Origin: Cyclobacteriaceae bacterium
Lineage (GTDB): Bacteria; Bacteroidota; Bacteroidia; Cytophagales; Cyclobacteriaceae
Reading direction: 5' to 3'
Assembly (NCBI GenBank): GCA_947457095.1
Contig: CANGUK010000006.1
Location: 1-45,967, forward strand
Length of the DNA: 45,967 nucleotides
How positions within the stretch are numbered: position 1 is the stretch's first letter; each line of letters opens with the position of its first letter. Below, piece after piece: positions 1 to 10,554 of this stretch. The translations under genes and the position numbers were made by a program. The notes beneath the pieces were generated by a model that was given only the letters and a program-made list of their open reading frames with translations, was not told the DNA's origin and did not search any database.

Positions 1-198
1 TATATCTATCAGGAAATGTCGGAGGTAGAACAAGAACTCTTAATGCAAGCCTTGCACAGCGATGACGCCTTGATGCAAGAATACATTGAACTGCTGAGCA
101 CCGTGGAGTTTTTGGAGCAAGTAAAATTGCAGCCTTCCGAAAAAGTAGTGAAAGCCATCAAAAAAATGGCCGAGTCTACGGGACTTCAACAAGTCTGA
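1..198 (+). CDS. hypothetical small protein, 5' end outside the window (frame is open to position 1)
   Basis: ORF 16..198; codons 1-15 (YIYQE) are open in the same frame, so the start probably lies upstream; followed by a terminator. Confidence 0.6.
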   Translation, partial: YIYQEMSEVEQELLMQALHSDDALMQEYIELLSTVEFLEQVKLQPSEKVVKAIKKMAESTGLQQV

Positions 199-206
199 CC
201 TAAGGT

Positions 207-232
207 AACCCCGCTGAAAAGCGGGGTTTTCT
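207..232 (+). terminator. intrinsic terminator
   Basis: AACCCCGC-TGAAAA-GCGGGGTT followed by a T-rich run. Confidence 0.85.
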
Positions 233-346
233 TTTGCCTTAGGCTTAGCTAGTTTTTTTACTAGAGGCCCAATTAATCAAGGTTGGTAATTTAGGTAAAC
301 TTGCTGTAGACCGTGGACAGCCTGTAGACTGTCGTCTGTGGACCAA

Positions 347-1768
347 TTAAAACCACTTCATCATCGTAGCAATCAACTTCTTGACCCGAATCCCATAAGG
401 CGGGCGTAGTAAGCTGACGTTATTGAAACCAATCCGTTGCTTCAATACTCCTTTTTCATTGCTGAAGGCCAAAAATCCATACTTGCCATGTGCTTTTCCA
501 ATCCCACTGTTGTTGACCCCGCCAAAAGGGAGTTCGCTGTGCAGGAAATGAAGCACGCAATCGTTGATCACCAGGTTGCCGGAACTAGTTTCCGCCATCA
601 CCCGCTTGGCACGCCCCTCATCCTTGCCAAAAAAGTACAGGGCCAAAGGCTTGGGCTGGGAATGGATCAGTGCAAGGGCATCATTGAGGTGACTGTAGGT
701 GAGTATCGGTAGGATTGGTCCAAAGATCTCTTCCTGGAAGACAAGCATGTCCTCACGAATATTCGAAATCAAGGTAGGGGCCACATACCGAGTTTCTTCA
801 TCCAGCTCTCCTCCTGCTTCTACCTGCGCACCTTTTTGAAGTGCGTCTTCCAATAACTGCCGAATTCGATCAAAATGTTTGGCATTGATCAAACGAGCAT
901 AGTCTGGACTTTGCATGATTCCATTTTCCTCTGGATCGTAGTAGCGAGTAAGCACTTCACGCGCATGTCCGATAAAGATTTCCTTCTTGTCTTCAGGAAC
1001 TAGGATGTAATCGGGGGCGATACAGGTTTGCCCGCAGTTGACGAACTTGCCCCAAATCAATTTTTCTGCAGCATCCTTTAGGTCAGCCGAAGCATCTAGA
1101 ATCACGGGGGACTTGCCTCCCAATTCTAGGGTCACCGAACTCAGATGTTGTGCTGCGGCACGCATCACAATTTTTCCAATCGCTGGGCTGCCGGTAAAGA
1201 AAATATGGTCAAAAGGCAAAGCCAGAAGTTCTGAAGCCACTTCTTTTTCGCCCAAACAAACGGCAACCTCATGGGGAGCAAATAAGTCACTCACCAGATC
1301 CTGAACTAGCTGTGCGGTATGCGGTGCATATTCGGAAGGTTTGAGAATAGCCGTACATCCTGCCGCAAGTGCAGATACCAAAGGTCCGATGGCGAGGTTG
1401 AAGGGAAAATTCCAAGGCGAAATCAAAAGCGCTCTCCCTTTGGGCTCAGCTACCACAAAGGCGGAAGTCCCGAGCATGGGGAGGGGAGTGGGCTGTGGCT
1501 GAGGACGCATCCAGTTGGACAAATTTTTCAGGCAATGCTTGATTTCAGAGGTGACCGGAAAAATTTCATTGAGATCTACTTCTATAGCTGGTTTATTGAA
1601 ATCCAGCCAAAGCGCGTTATGAATTGCTTCCTGATGCGTCGTGATCCAGTTCAATATTTTGAGTAATCGCTCCTTTCGCTCGACAAGCGTGGAAGATCTC
1701 CAAGCAATGGAGGTGGGCAACTGGCTAGCAAAAAGTTCGGAAGGACTGGGTCGAAGGTCAGAAAGCAT
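347..1768 (-). CDS. aldehyde dehydrogenase family protein
   Basis: 473 aa; SPWNFPFNLAIGPLVSALAAGCTAILKPSEYAP, FTGSPAIGKIVM, LELGGKSPVI and NCGQTCIAPDY (catalytic Cys) motifs. Confidence 0.95.
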   Translation of the reverse strand: MLSDLRPSPSELFASQLPTSIAWRSSTLVERKERLLKILNWITTHQEAIHNALWLDFNKPAIEVDLNEIFPVTSEIKHCLKNLSNWMRPQPQPTPLPMLGTSAFVVAEPKGRALLISPWNFPFNLAIGPLVSALAAGCTAILKPSEYAPHTAQLVQDLVSDLFAPHEVAVCLGEKEVASELLALPFDHIFFTGSPAIGKIVMRAAAQHLSSVTLELGGKSPVILDASADLKDAAEKLIWGKFVNCGQTCIAPDYILVPEDKKEIFIGHAREVLTRYYDPEENGIMQSPDYARLINAKHFDRIRQLLEDALQKGAQVEAGGELDEETRYVAPTLISNIREDMLVFQEEIFGPILPILTYSHLNDALALIHSQPKPLALYFFGKDEGRAKRVMAETSSGNLVINDCVLHFLHSELPFGGVNNSGIGKAHGKYGFLAFSNEKGVLKQRIGFNNVSLLRPPYGIRVKKLIATMMKWF

Positions 1769-1828
1769 GGGAGCAGTGTTATTGAGAAAATGTCAGTTTC
1801 AAGTTAGCCAATTTTGTAGAAAACTTGG

Positions 1829-2557
1829 CTAGGTAGTTTTGGAACTATCCTGAATAAGGAGATTGAGTTGAGCCAGTTCCTTTTCACTGAGATCTCTCCA
1901 TTTGCCAACGGCGAGATCAAGTTGGATGTGCATGATTCGAATCCGTTTCAGTTGCGTGACCTGGTAGCCCAAGTGCGCGCACATGCGGCGAATCTGCCGA
2001 TTTAATCCTTGGGTGAGGATGATGCGGAATTTAAACCGGTTGATGGCCACTACGGTGCAGGGAGCTGTAACGGTATCTAAGATGGGAACTCCGGCACTCA
2101 TTTTTTGAACGAAACTCGGATGGAGTGGCTTGTCTACAGTGACCACGTACTCTTTTTCGTGGTTGTTTTTTGAACGGAGGATTTTATTGACCAGATCTCC
2201 CTCGCTCGTCAAAAGAATGAGCCCTTCACTGTCTTTATCCAGTCTGCCGATAGGAAAGATGCGTTCGGGATGGCCGATAAAATCGATGATGTTGTCTTTT
2301 TCCCCTTGGGTATCCGTCGTAGATACGATCCCTACAGGCTTGTTGAAGGCAATGTAAACGTGCTGCTGCTTGGGTTTTCCAATCAACTGCCCATCTACCC
2401 GAACTTCATCTTGGGGAAAAACTTGAGTGCCTAGCTCTGGGATTTTGCCATTGATGGTGATTCGTTTTTGTTCCAATAGTCCATCGGCAGCCCTGCGGGA
2501 GCAAAAGCCTACTTCGCTGAGGTATTTATTGATCCGAATGGAGGGCTCTTGACTCAT
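1829..2557 (-). CDS. rluF: 23S rRNA pseudouridine synthase, RluF type
   Basis: S4 domain start (IRINKYLSEVGFCSRRAADGLL) plus GRLDKDSEGLILLTSEGD and GLNRQIRRMCAHLGY motifs. Confidence 0.88.
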   Translation of the reverse strand: MSQEPSIRINKYLSEVGFCSRRAADGLLEQKRITINGKIPELGTQVFPQDEVRVDGQLIGKPKQQHVYIAFNKPVGIVSTTDTQGEKDNIIDFIGHPERIFPIGRLDKDSEGLILLTSEGDLVNKILRSKNNHEKEYVVTVDKPLHPSFVQKMSAGVPILDTVTAPCTVVAINRFKFRIILTQGLNRQIRRMCAHLGYQVTQLKRIRIMHIQLDLAVGKWRDLSEKELAQLNLLIQDSSKTT

Positions 2558-2604
2558 AACCTAGGCTTTCTAATCAAACTACTTGGGCACCCAAGTGTTC
2601 CGAT

Positions 2605-3894
2605 TTACTTCGGACTTTTAGTGGCAGTAGCCAACAAGCGATCGTCAATCGCGGGATCAATCGTTGTCAATTGCTTCATGCCCGCTATCTTTTTTTGATT
2701 GAATGCTTGCAGATTGGCTGCTGAAATAGGCTCGGACGGAGGGATTACTTCTTGCAACCAGTCTTCTTGCTTGCCATTTTTCCAGAAACGGAAACAGAGG
2801 TGAGGCCCTGTAGCCAAACCTGTACTCCCCACATATCCGATAACTTGACCTTGTCTGACACGTGTTCCTCTCCTCACCCCACTTCCGATTTTGGAGAGGT
2901 GTAGGTATTGGGTGGTGTAGGTCTCGTTGTGTTTGATTTTCACATAATTTCCGTTGGCAGATGAGTAGGTTGCTTCTACTACAGTGCCTTCGCCTACCGA
3001 GCGGATTTCGGTTCCGGTAGGAGCTGCATAGTCCGTGCCCAAATGTGCTTTGTATCGCTTTTGGACCGGATGAAACCGGTTTAAATTGTAGCGCGAACTG
3101 ATCCGTGTGTATTTAAGGGGATCGCGGAGAAAGGCTTTTTTGAAACTTTTGCCCTCCTGATCGAAGAATGTGAGTTGTCCATTTTGTTCAAATGGAATGG
3201 CATGCATCTCCACACCTTTGTGGTTGAAAAAAGCGAGATGGATTCCCGAGATGGACACCACCTGCTCCTCAATCACTTTTTCATCAAAGACCACTTTATA
3301 TACATCGCCTTTTTGCAGGGCTTGAAAATCTACCGACCAGCCGTAAAGATCTGCAAACTCATCGATCAACTCCGGAGAGATCCCTTTATCCACCATGGCA
3401 TTGTACAAGGAAGTTTCGATGACGCCTCCTACTTCTCTTTTTCGAGTCACTGCTGGCTTTTCCGCTTTGTGGATGGTGGCAGAATCTAGGTTAAACACCA
3501 CATATTCTGCGGGATTGGGCTCATAGATTAAAAAATGTGCCTTGGAAGAGTTGGGAGGGGTAATGACAGTGAATTTTTTATCTGCCGCTATTCTGCGTAC
3601 ATCAAAAACTTCAGCAGATTTTTTGGCGATTTCATCAATGATCTGGTAGGGCACATTGAAGGGAGTTAGAATGGTGGCAAGGGTTTGATTCTTTGCTACC
3701 GTTCCTTCGACAATATTTAGCCCGGTGACATTGATGCCATAGAGAAACTGTTCCTTGGGAGCGGAAAGGCTGTCTGCATTGGATTCCTTTTGCGCTGAAA
3801 ACCAGTTAGGAAATAGCCCCAAATCGGTTTGGTACACTCCGATAAGAAGTATAGACAACAGCAAAGTAATCGAACCAATCCAATTTTTTTTCAT
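2605..3894 (-). CDS. M23 family metallopeptidase (ORF extends to 3945; the likely start is the internal ATG giving MKKNWIG)
   Basis: HLGTDYAAPTGTEIRSVGEGTV...HLSKIG...GYVGSTGLATGPHLCFRFWKNGK LytM/M23 motifs; N-terminal TM segment begins after MKKNWIG. Confidence 0.9.
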   Translation of the reverse strand: MKKNWIGSITLLLSILLIGVYQTDLGLFPNWFSAQKESNADSLSAPKEQFLYGINVTGLNIVEGTVAKNQTLATILTPFNVPYQIIDEIAKKSAEVFDVRRIAADKKFTVITPPNSSKAHFLIYEPNPAEYVVFNLDSATIHKAEKPAVTRKREVGGVIETSLYNAMVDKGISPELIDEFADLYGWSVDFQALQKGDVYKVVFDEKVIEEQVVSISGIHLAFFNHKGVEMHAIPFEQNGQLTFFDQEGKSFKKAFLRDPLKYTRISSRYNLNRFHPVQKRYKAHLGTDYAAPTGTEIRSVGEGTVVEATYSSANGNYVKIKHNETYTTQYLHLSKIGSGVRRGTRVRQGQVIGYVGSTGLATGPHLCFRFWKNGKQEDWLQEVIPPSEPISAANLQAFNQKKIAGMKQLTTIDPAIDDRLLATATKSPK

Positions 3895-4158
3895 CTGCAA
3901 ATCACCAAGCCCATCAGGCCACAATTTTTTTGGGCCTCCAAACAAGCCAAAAGATGGCTTTTTTCCAAAGGAAAGTGGACAAAGTAATCGAGATAGCCCC
4001 GATTTTAACGTTTATTGACTTTTTTGGAGGGGCCAAAAGCATAGCGCTCCAGTAGATTTCTAGGCAACACGTTAAGTCATCAAGATAAAAAAGTGAAGAA
4101 AAACAGGTTTAAACGGGGGAATCTTAATAGAGCGCTATCGTTCTGTGTAGCATTTATT

Positions 4159-4166
4159 TATCTTTG
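4159..4166 (+). promoter_or_regulatory. putative Bacteroidota -7 box (TATCTTTG) for aspS
   Basis: matches TAnnTTTG, 26 nt before the aspS ATG. Confidence 0.6.
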
Positions 4167-4191
4167 ACCTCCCAAAAATTAGGAAATAGTC

Positions 4192-5946
4192 ATGTTAAGA
4201 ACGCATACCTGCGGCGAACTTCGCCTTCAACACGTCAATCAACAGATCACCTTGGCCGGCTGGGTACAGCGTGTCAGAAATAAAGGAGGCCTGATTTGGG
4301 TGGATTTGAGGGACCGCTATGGGGTTACCCAACTGATTTTTGAAGAAGGATCTACCGATAAAGCCTTGTTGGAAAAGGCCGCTCAACTTGGACGGGAATT
4401 TGTGGTTCAAGCTACCGGAAAGGTATTGGAGCGAACTTCCAAGAATGATAAAATGGCTACCGGAGACATTGAAATCAAGGTGGAGGATTTGTCTGTTTTG
4501 AATCCAGCAAAGGTTCCTCCATTCATTATTGAAGACGAGACCGATGGTGGGGATGAACTTCGGATGCGCTACCGTTACCTGGATCTTCGCAGAAATGTAA
4601 TCCGTGAAAAACTCCAGCTCCGTCATCGCATGATGCAGGAAACCCGGACCTACATGGACAAGCAGCAGTTTATCGAAGTGGAGACGCCAGTACTGATCAA
4701 GTCTACTCCGGAAGGGGCGCGAGATTTTGTGGTGCCTAGCCGTGTAAATCCAGGGGAGTTTTATGCCTTACCTCAATCTCCACAGACTTTCAAGCAACTC
4801 TTGATGGTCAGTGGATTTGACCGCTACTTTCAAATCGTCAAATGCTTTCGAGACGAGGACTTGCGCGCCGACAGGCAGCCTGAGTTTACCCAAATTGACT
4901 GTGAGATGGCCTTTGTCAACCAAGAGGACATTCTCAACACTTTTGAAGGACTCATCAAGCACTTATTTTTATCAGTAAAAGGGGTGAACCTAGGCCATGT
5001 ACCCCACATGACTTATGCCGATGCCATGAAATTCTATGGCAATGATAAGCCAGATTTGCGCTTCGACATGAAATTTGTGGACCTGACTACCCTTGCCAAA
5101 GGAACTGGGTTTGCTGTGATCGATCAGGCGGAAATAGTTCTAGGTATCTGTGCCAAAGGAGCAGGGGAATACACGCGCAAGCAATTGGATGAGTTGACGG
5201 ATTGGGTCAAGCGACCACAAATCGGCGCTAAAGGTTTGATTTATGTGCGCTACCAAGAAGATGGACTACTTAAGTCCAGCGTAGACAAGTTTTACTCTCA
5301 AGAACAATTGAAGACCTGGGCAGATGCCTGTGGTGCTGTTCCTGGAGATTTGATTCTAGTGCTTAGTGGAGATGAAAAAACCACCCGCAAGCAACTTTCA
5401 GAACTTCGCTTGAAGATGGGTGAAGACCTGGGCTTGCGCGATCGATCTGTATTTGTGCCGCTATGGGTGGTAGACTTTCCGCTACTGGAGTGGGATGAGG
5501 AATCTCAGCGCTTCCATGCCATGCACCACCCATTTACCTCTCCCAAGCGAGAAGACATACCGTTGCTGGAATCAGATCCAGGTTCTGTGCGAGCCAATGC
5601 CTACGACTTGGTGATCAACGGGGTAGAAGTGGGCGGAGGGTCGATTCGTATCCACGACCGCGCCACCCAGCAACTGATGTTTACACACCTAGGGTTTTCG
5701 GATGAGGAGGCACAGAAGCAGTTTGGATTTTTGATGGAAGCCTTTGAATACGGAGCTCCACCACACGGAGGAATTGCCTTTGGATTCGATCGATTGTGTG
5801 CCATTTTTGGTGGCTCCGACTCTATTCGCGATTACATTGCCTTCCCTAAGAATAACTCAGGTAGAGATGTCATGATTGATTCTCCGAGTACGCTTGCCGA
5901 TGCGCAATTGGAAGAGTTGTCTATTCGGGTGGCCTTGAAAAAGTAA
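4192..5946 (+). CDS. aspS: aspartate--tRNA ligase
   Basis: 584 aa; [44 protein letters not shown] and class II motifs ([27 protein letters not shown]). Confidence 0.98.
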   Translation: MLRTHTCGELRLQHVNQQITLAGWVQRVRNKGGLIWVDLRDRYGVTQLIFEEGSTDKALLEKAAQLGREFVVQATGKVLERTSKNDKMATGDIEIKVEDLSVLNPAKVPPFIIEDETDGGDELRMRYRYLDLRRNVIREKLQLRHRMMQETRTYMDKQQFIEVETPVLIKSTPEGARDFVVPSRVNPGEFYALPQSPQTFKQLLMVSGFDRYFQIVKCFRDEDLRADRQPEFTQIDCEMAFVNQEDILNTFEGLIKHLFLSVKGVNLGHVPHMTYADAMKFYGNDKPDLRFDMKFVDLTTLAKGTGFAVIDQAEIVLGICAKGAGEYTRKQLDELTDWVKRPQIGAKGLIYVRYQEDGLLKSSVDKFYSQEQLKTWADACGAVPGDLILVLSGDEKTTRKQLSELRLKMGEDLGLRDRSVFVPLWVVDFPLLEWDEESQRFHAMHHPFTSPKREDIPLLESDPGSVRANAYDLVINGVEVGGGSIRIHDRATQQLMFTHLGFSDEEAQKQFGFLMEAFEYGAPPHGGIAFGFDRLCAIFGGSDSIRDYIAFPKNNSGRDVMIDSPSTLADAQLEELSIRVALKK

Positions 5947-5998
5947 AGAGAAGCCGAATAGGGATTTTCAAATGGCAACGAAAATTTAGGATTAATTG

Positions 5999-6026
5999 AA
6001 AAGAGTGGCTCAGGCCGCTCTTTTTT
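5999..6026. terminator. bidirectional intrinsic terminator between convergent genes
   Basis: AAAAGAGTGGC-TCAG-GCCGCTCTTTTTT. Confidence 0.85.
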
Positions 6027-6810
6027 ATTTGGCTCCGACCAGGTAGGAGCGGATTCCCATGACCAGCAAGAGTTGCGCTGTAGCGTAGGTTCCCATGATG
6101 AGAATGCCTGCTTCAGGAAAATCTTTATAAAATCGGGCGAGCGCCAAGATCCCATCAGACACCAAGAAAAATAGGGCTCCAATAAAAACTTGCCAGAAGG
6201 AGGCTGCATTTACCTTTTTGAAACGAGCCCGTGCAGTGGTTACCATGCCCACAATGACGAGGATGTAGGCGATGACTGGGATTTTCAAACCTCCTAGATT
6301 GGGATAGATAAAATAGAAAACCAATCCTGCCAAAAAATAGATGGGAAGGTTGTAAAAAAAGCTGCGGATAGTATACCAGGAATCTAGACGTCCTTCGGGT
6401 AGCTGTGCTAATCGAAAGCCAAAAATATAGCAAACATGAGCCATCAAAAACGCTCCTAATCCATAGATAAATAGGTCTGACCAGAGGAGTAAAATGTCAC
6501 CTAGCCAGGAAAATAAAAGTGCTGCCAAGATGGTTTTGGCCAGAAGGGTGGAGGCAATGGGCTTGCTGATGAAATAGAAATACAGAATCAAGCCCAGTAG
6601 AATTACTGGTTTGGAATATACGCGCATGGAATCATTTTGCTCAGTTAAGAAGCTTAAATCCACGATAGTAGCGATCAAAAACAGGTAAAGCCAGATGATA
6701 TTTTTGTCTCTCAAGGCAGGGATTGATTTTTTGCTAAAACTAAGGTTAAAATTTAATCCAATATCAATTCCATTGAAAATAGGGACATACTTGAAACAAT
6801 ATTTTGTCAA
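6025..6810 (-). CDS. lysoplasmalogenase / YhhN family membrane protein (N-terminus uncertain)
   Basis: multi-TM protein; KPVILLGLILYF...LLFSWLGDILLLW...HVCYIFGF pattern of the YhhN family. Confidence 0.8.
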   Translation of the reverse strand: MTKYCFKYVPIFNGIDIGLNFNLSFSKKSIPALRDKNIIWLYLFLIATIVDLSFLTEQNDSMRVYSKPVILLGLILYFYFISKPIASTLLAKTILAALLFSWLGDILLLWSDLFIYGLGAFLMAHVCYIFGFRLAQLPEGRLDSWYTIRSFFYNLPIYFLAGLVFYFIYPNLGGLKIPVIAYILVIVGMVTTARARFKKVNAASFWQVFIGALFFLVSDGILALARFYKDFPEAGILIMGTYATAQLLLVMGIRSYLVGAK

Positions 6811-6999
6811 AACAATTTCAGGCGATTTATGGTTTCGTTTGAGAATCAGTGATAGTGAACCGAAAAAGCATTAAAAATGTAGATTTTTTGCCAAAAACAT
6901 AAAAAATATTTGGCGGGAGTGTTAAGCTTTCGTTAAAAAATGTGAAATTTGGCAAGCAAAATTTAACCCACATTCTTAGTACCCCTTTCAATTCGAGTT

Positions 7000-7007
7000 T
7001 AACTTTG
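7000..7007 (+). promoter_or_regulatory. putative -7 box (TAACTTTG) for the TonB-dependent receptor gene
   Basis: matches TAnnTTTG about 45 nt upstream of the ATG. Confidence 0.55.
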
Positions 7008-7051
7008 CAAAGATTTATAATCAAAAACCAACTTTACCTAAAACCAAACTT

Positions 7052-10000
7052 ATGAGGCAAAATTTACTGAAGAATTTGCTGGCCGTATTTCTACTCGTGA
7101 TGAGTACGGGGCTAGCAATGTCACAGGGAGTTACGACTTCTGGTATCACCGGAACAGTAACAGAAGCCAACGGACAGGCCCTTCCAGGAGCCAACGTGGT
7201 TGCTACGCACCTTCCTTCAGGTACTCGCTATGGCGCTGTATCTAACGTAGAAGGTAAATATTCTATTCCAGGGATGCGTATTGGAGGACCATACAGAGTT
7301 TCTGTATCCTTCATCGGATTTTCTACGCAAGATGTAGAGGGTTTGATCCTTTCTTTGGGTACATTCTCCAATGTAAACATCACCTTGAAAGAAGATGGCC
7401 AGGAACTTTCTGAAGTGTTGATCACTGCAGATCAAAACAGCCTTTTCTCTAGCGAGCGTACAGGTGCTAACACTGCGATCGACAACAGAGCATTGAACAA
7501 GCTTCCTACCATCTCTAGAAGTATCAACGACTTCACAAGATTGTCTCCACAGTCAAATGGTCAGTCTTTTGCTGGTCAGGATTCTCGATTGAACAACATT
7601 ACTGTCGATGGATCTTACTTCAACAACTCATTTGGTTTGGGTTCTGGTTCTAACCCAGGTGGTAGAACAGGTGTATCTCCAATCTCTTTGGATGCGATCG
7701 AACAGATCTCTGTAAACGTGGCTCCTTATGACGTGAGACAAGGTAACTTTACTGGTGCTGGTGTAAATACAGTAACCCGTTCAGGTACCAACGAATTTTC
7801 AGGATCTGCTTACTATTTCACTAGAAATAACAACAACGTAGGTAAAGAGGCAGGATTAAACGCGTTTAACCCTGGTGATTTCAGCTACAAGCAGATGGGA
7901 TTCCGCGTAGGCGGTCCAATCATCAAAGACAAATTGTTCTTCTTCGCTTCTTTTGAAGATGAAGCAGAAGCAAGACCAGGTACCACTTGGACTGCAAATA
8001 AAGGTAGTGAGCCAATTACTGGTAACGTAACTCGCGTATTGGCTTCTGACCTTGATGGATTGAGCTCTTACTTGAAAAGCAAGTTTAACTACGAAACTGG
8101 CCCTTACCAAGGATACGACAACGAAACCTTAGGTAAGAAGTTTTTGATCAAGTTGGACTACAACATCAATGAAAAGAACAAGCTTAGCTTGAGATACAAC
8201 CAATTGGATTCTTCTACTGACGTGTTGATGTCTGGTTCTTCTTCTCTAGGTTTCGGTAACCGTAACTTCAGACCAGAAGCTTTGAACTTCCAGAATTCTA
8301 ACTACAGCATTATGGAGAACATCAAATCTGTAGTTGCAGAATTGAATACACGTATCAATGCCAACATGTCAAATAACTTGATCGTTGGTTACACCTATCA
8401 GGACGAAAGCCGTGGTTACAAGGGTGAATTCTTCCCAATGGTGGATATCTTGAACAACGGTGCTACCTATACTTCTTTTGGATTTGAGCCTTTCACTCCA
8501 AACAACGAATTGCGTTACAAGACTTTCCAAATCCAGGAAAACTTGCAAATCTTTAAGGGTAACCATACCATCACTACTGGTTTCAGCTACGAAAACTACC
8601 AGTCTGAAAACGTATTCTTCCCAGGTTCTCAGTCAGTATATGTATACAACTCTTTGGCAGACTTCTACAAGGATGCGGATAACTTCCTTGCCAATGGCAA
8701 CTCCGTTGCCTCAGGTGTAACTCAGAGAAGATTCCAGGTTCGTTGGAACAATATCCCTGGATCTGAGAAGCCAATCCAGCCTTTGGAAGTAAACTACGGT
8801 GGTGTCTTCATTCAGGACGAATGGCAGGCTAGAACCAACTTGAAATTGACAGCTGGTTTGAGAGTAGACGTGCCTTACTTTGAGCAGACTGCGCTTAGAA
8901 ATACAGAAATGGAGACCATGTACTTCAGAAATCCAGCTGGCGCATTTGTAAACTTTAGAACGGATGCTCTTCCTGATGCCAACCTATTGTGGTCTCCACG
9001 TGTAGGTTTCAACTGGGATGTGTTTAACAACCAGAAGACTCAAATTAGAGGTGGTTCAGGTGTATTCACCGGTCGTCCAGCTTACGTATGGATTTCCAAC
9101 CAAGTTGGTAATAACGGTATCTTGACTGGTTTTGCTCAGTTGGATAACACCACTACAAGACCATTCAATCCAGATCCTAATAAGTACAAGCCAACTGAAG
9201 TTTCTGGTACACCAGCATCTTCTTACGAGCTTGCCTTGACTGAGACCAATTTCAAGTTTCCTCAGGTATGGAGAACCAACATCGCAGTAGATCAGCAGTT
9301 GCCTGAAGGAATTATTGCTACAGGTGAATTTATCTACAACCAGGACGTGAACGGGGTAGCATACTACAACGCGAACTTGCCAGTTCAATTCTCTCAATTC
9401 GCTGGAAATGATACCCGTGCAAGATGGAATGCGCCTTCTAACCCCAACCGACTAAATGCTAAAATTCCAAATGCAGTAACCTTGTCTAACCAGGCGATAG
9501 GTTACTCATGGGTAGCTTCTTTCTCTTTGGAAAGACCATTCACAAACGGTCTATTCTTGAAAGCTGCTTATAGCTACGGTGAGTCTAAAAACACAGTCGA
9601 TCCAGGATCTATTGCTTCAGGTACTTGGTTTGGTAATCCAATTACTTCCGATCCAAACAACCCTGGTTTAGCAATGTCTTCCAACTTTATGGGTCACAGA
9701 GTTTTCGCTACCGCGTCTTACTCTAAAGATATCTTCAAGTTTGGAAACACCTCCATCTCAATCTTCTGGGAAGGTAGAACAATCGGTAACGCCAGCTACG
9801 TGGTTGGTGGTGACTTGAATGGTGATGGTGGTACCGCTAACGACTTGATCTACATCCCTGCTACTAAGGCAGAAATGAACTTCCAATCTTTTACGGCAAG
9901 TGGTAAGACCTTTACTGCTGCAGAGCAAGCAGATGCATGGGAAGCGTATATCCTTCAGGACAAGTACTTGAGCGCCAACAGAGGTGGATATGCTCAAAGA

Positions 10001-10330
10001 GGTGCCGTGATCATGCCAATGGTATACCGTGCTGACCTTTCTTTTGCGCAGCAGTTGTTTACCAACATCGGAGGAAAGAGAAATACTTTGGAATTCCGTA
10101 TGGATATCTTGAACGTGGGCAACTTGCTTGATTCTGATTATGGTGTAGGCAAGACCTTCAACTCTACGCAGCCTATTGTTGTAGGAACGCCTGTTGCTAG
10201 TGCAGATGGCAGACCTCAGTACAGAATGAGAAACTTTGGAACAAGCTTAGTTTCTGAAACGTACAGAGCCACCGCTGGTGTAGCTGACGTTTGGAGAATG
10301 CAGTTTGGTTTGAGATATATCTTCAACTAA
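7052..10330 (+). CDS. Oar-like TonB-dependent outer-membrane receptor with N-terminal carboxypeptidase-regulatory-like domain
   Basis: signal peptide; GITGTVTEANGQALPGANVVATHLPSGTRYG; plug region VDGSYFNNSFGLG...NVTRSGTNEFSGSAYYFTRNN; C-terminal beta strand ending in FGLRYIFN. Confidence 0.93.
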   Translation: MRQNLLKNLLAVFLLVMSTGLAMSQGVTTSGITGTVTEANGQALPGANVVATHLPSGTRYGAVSNVEGKYSIPGMRIGGPYRVSVSFIGFSTQDVEGLILSLGTFSNVNITLKEDGQELSEVLITADQNSLFSSERTGANTAIDNRALNKLPTISRSINDFTRLSPQSNGQSFAGQDSRLNNITVDGSYFNNSFGLGSGSNPGGRTGVSPISLDAIEQISVNVAPYDVRQGNFTGAGVNTVTRSGTNEFSGSAYYFTRNNNNVGKEAGLNAFNPGDFSYKQMGFRVGGPIIKDKLFFFASFEDEAEARPGTTWTANKGSEPITGNVTRVLASDLDGLSSYLKSKFNYETGPYQGYDNETLGKKFLIKLDYNINEKNKLSLRYNQLDSSTDVLMSGSSSLGFGNRNFRPEALNFQNSNYSIMENIKSVVAELNTRINANMSNNLIVGYTYQDESRGYKGEFFPMVDILNNGATYTSFGFEPFTPNNELRYKTFQIQENLQIFKGNHTITTGFSYENYQSENVFFPGSQSVYVYNSLADFYKDADNFLANGNSVASGVTQRRFQVRWNNIPGSEKPIQPLEVNYGGVFIQDEWQARTNLKLTAGLRVDVPYFEQTALRNTEMETMYFRNPAGAFVNFRTDALPDANLLWSPRVGFNWDVFNNQKTQIRGGSGVFTGRPAYVWISNQVGNNGILTGFAQLDNTTTRPFNPDPNKYKPTEVSGTPASSYELALTETNFKFPQVWRTNIAVDQQLPEGIIATGEFIYNQDVNGVAYYNANLPVQFSQFAGNDTRARWNAPSNPNRLNAKIPNAVTLSNQAIGYSWVASFSLERPFTNGLFLKAAYSYGESKNTVDPGSIASGTWFGNPITSDPNNPGLAMSSNFMGHRVFATASYSKDIFKFGNTSISIFWEGRTIGNASYVVGGDLNGDGGTANDLIYIPATKAEMNFQSFTASGKTFTAAEQADAWEAYILQDKYLSANRGGYAQRGAVIMPMVYRADLSFAQQLFTNIGGKRNTLEFRMDILNVGNLLDSDYGVGKTFNSTQPIVVGTPVASADGRPQYRMRNFGTSLVSETYRATAGVADVWRMQFGLRYIFN

Positions 10331-10349
10331 TCCTCATTTCGAATAACTT

Positions 10350-10382
10350 GAAAGCGCCCCGAACTTCGGGGCGCTTTTTTTG
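10350..10382 (+). terminator. intrinsic terminator
   Basis: AAAGCGCCCCGAA-CTTCGGGGCGCTTTTTTTG. Confidence 0.92.
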
Positions 10383-10508
10383 TTTTAATCTATAGAGATT
10401 TTAAAAACCTAATTGAATCAGTCTTTTCGGGAATATCCCGCTTATTTTCCATTGATGGCGAGGATTTGCCATCCTTATGTTTTCTAAAGAACTGCAAAAA
10501 AACTATGG

Positions 10509-10516
10509 TATATTTG
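10509..10516 (+). promoter_or_regulatory. putative -7 box (TATATTTG) inside the annotated 5' end of the hydrolase ORF
   Basis: matches TAnnTTTG; 38 nt before the internal ATG at 10555. Confidence 0.5.
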
Positions 10517-10554
10517 TAGTTCTGTGGAAAGTTATCTCCATTTCGTCTTACCTC

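Noticed and set aside
1038-1666. Plus-strand ORFs opposite the aldehyde dehydrogenase
   Set aside because: Antisense shadows of a confident CDS.
7217-9997. Multiple antisense ORFs inside the TonB-dependent receptor gene
   Set aside because: Typical mirror ORFs of a highly expressed, codon-biased gene. Sequences are low in recognisable domains and fully overlapped by a confident CDS.
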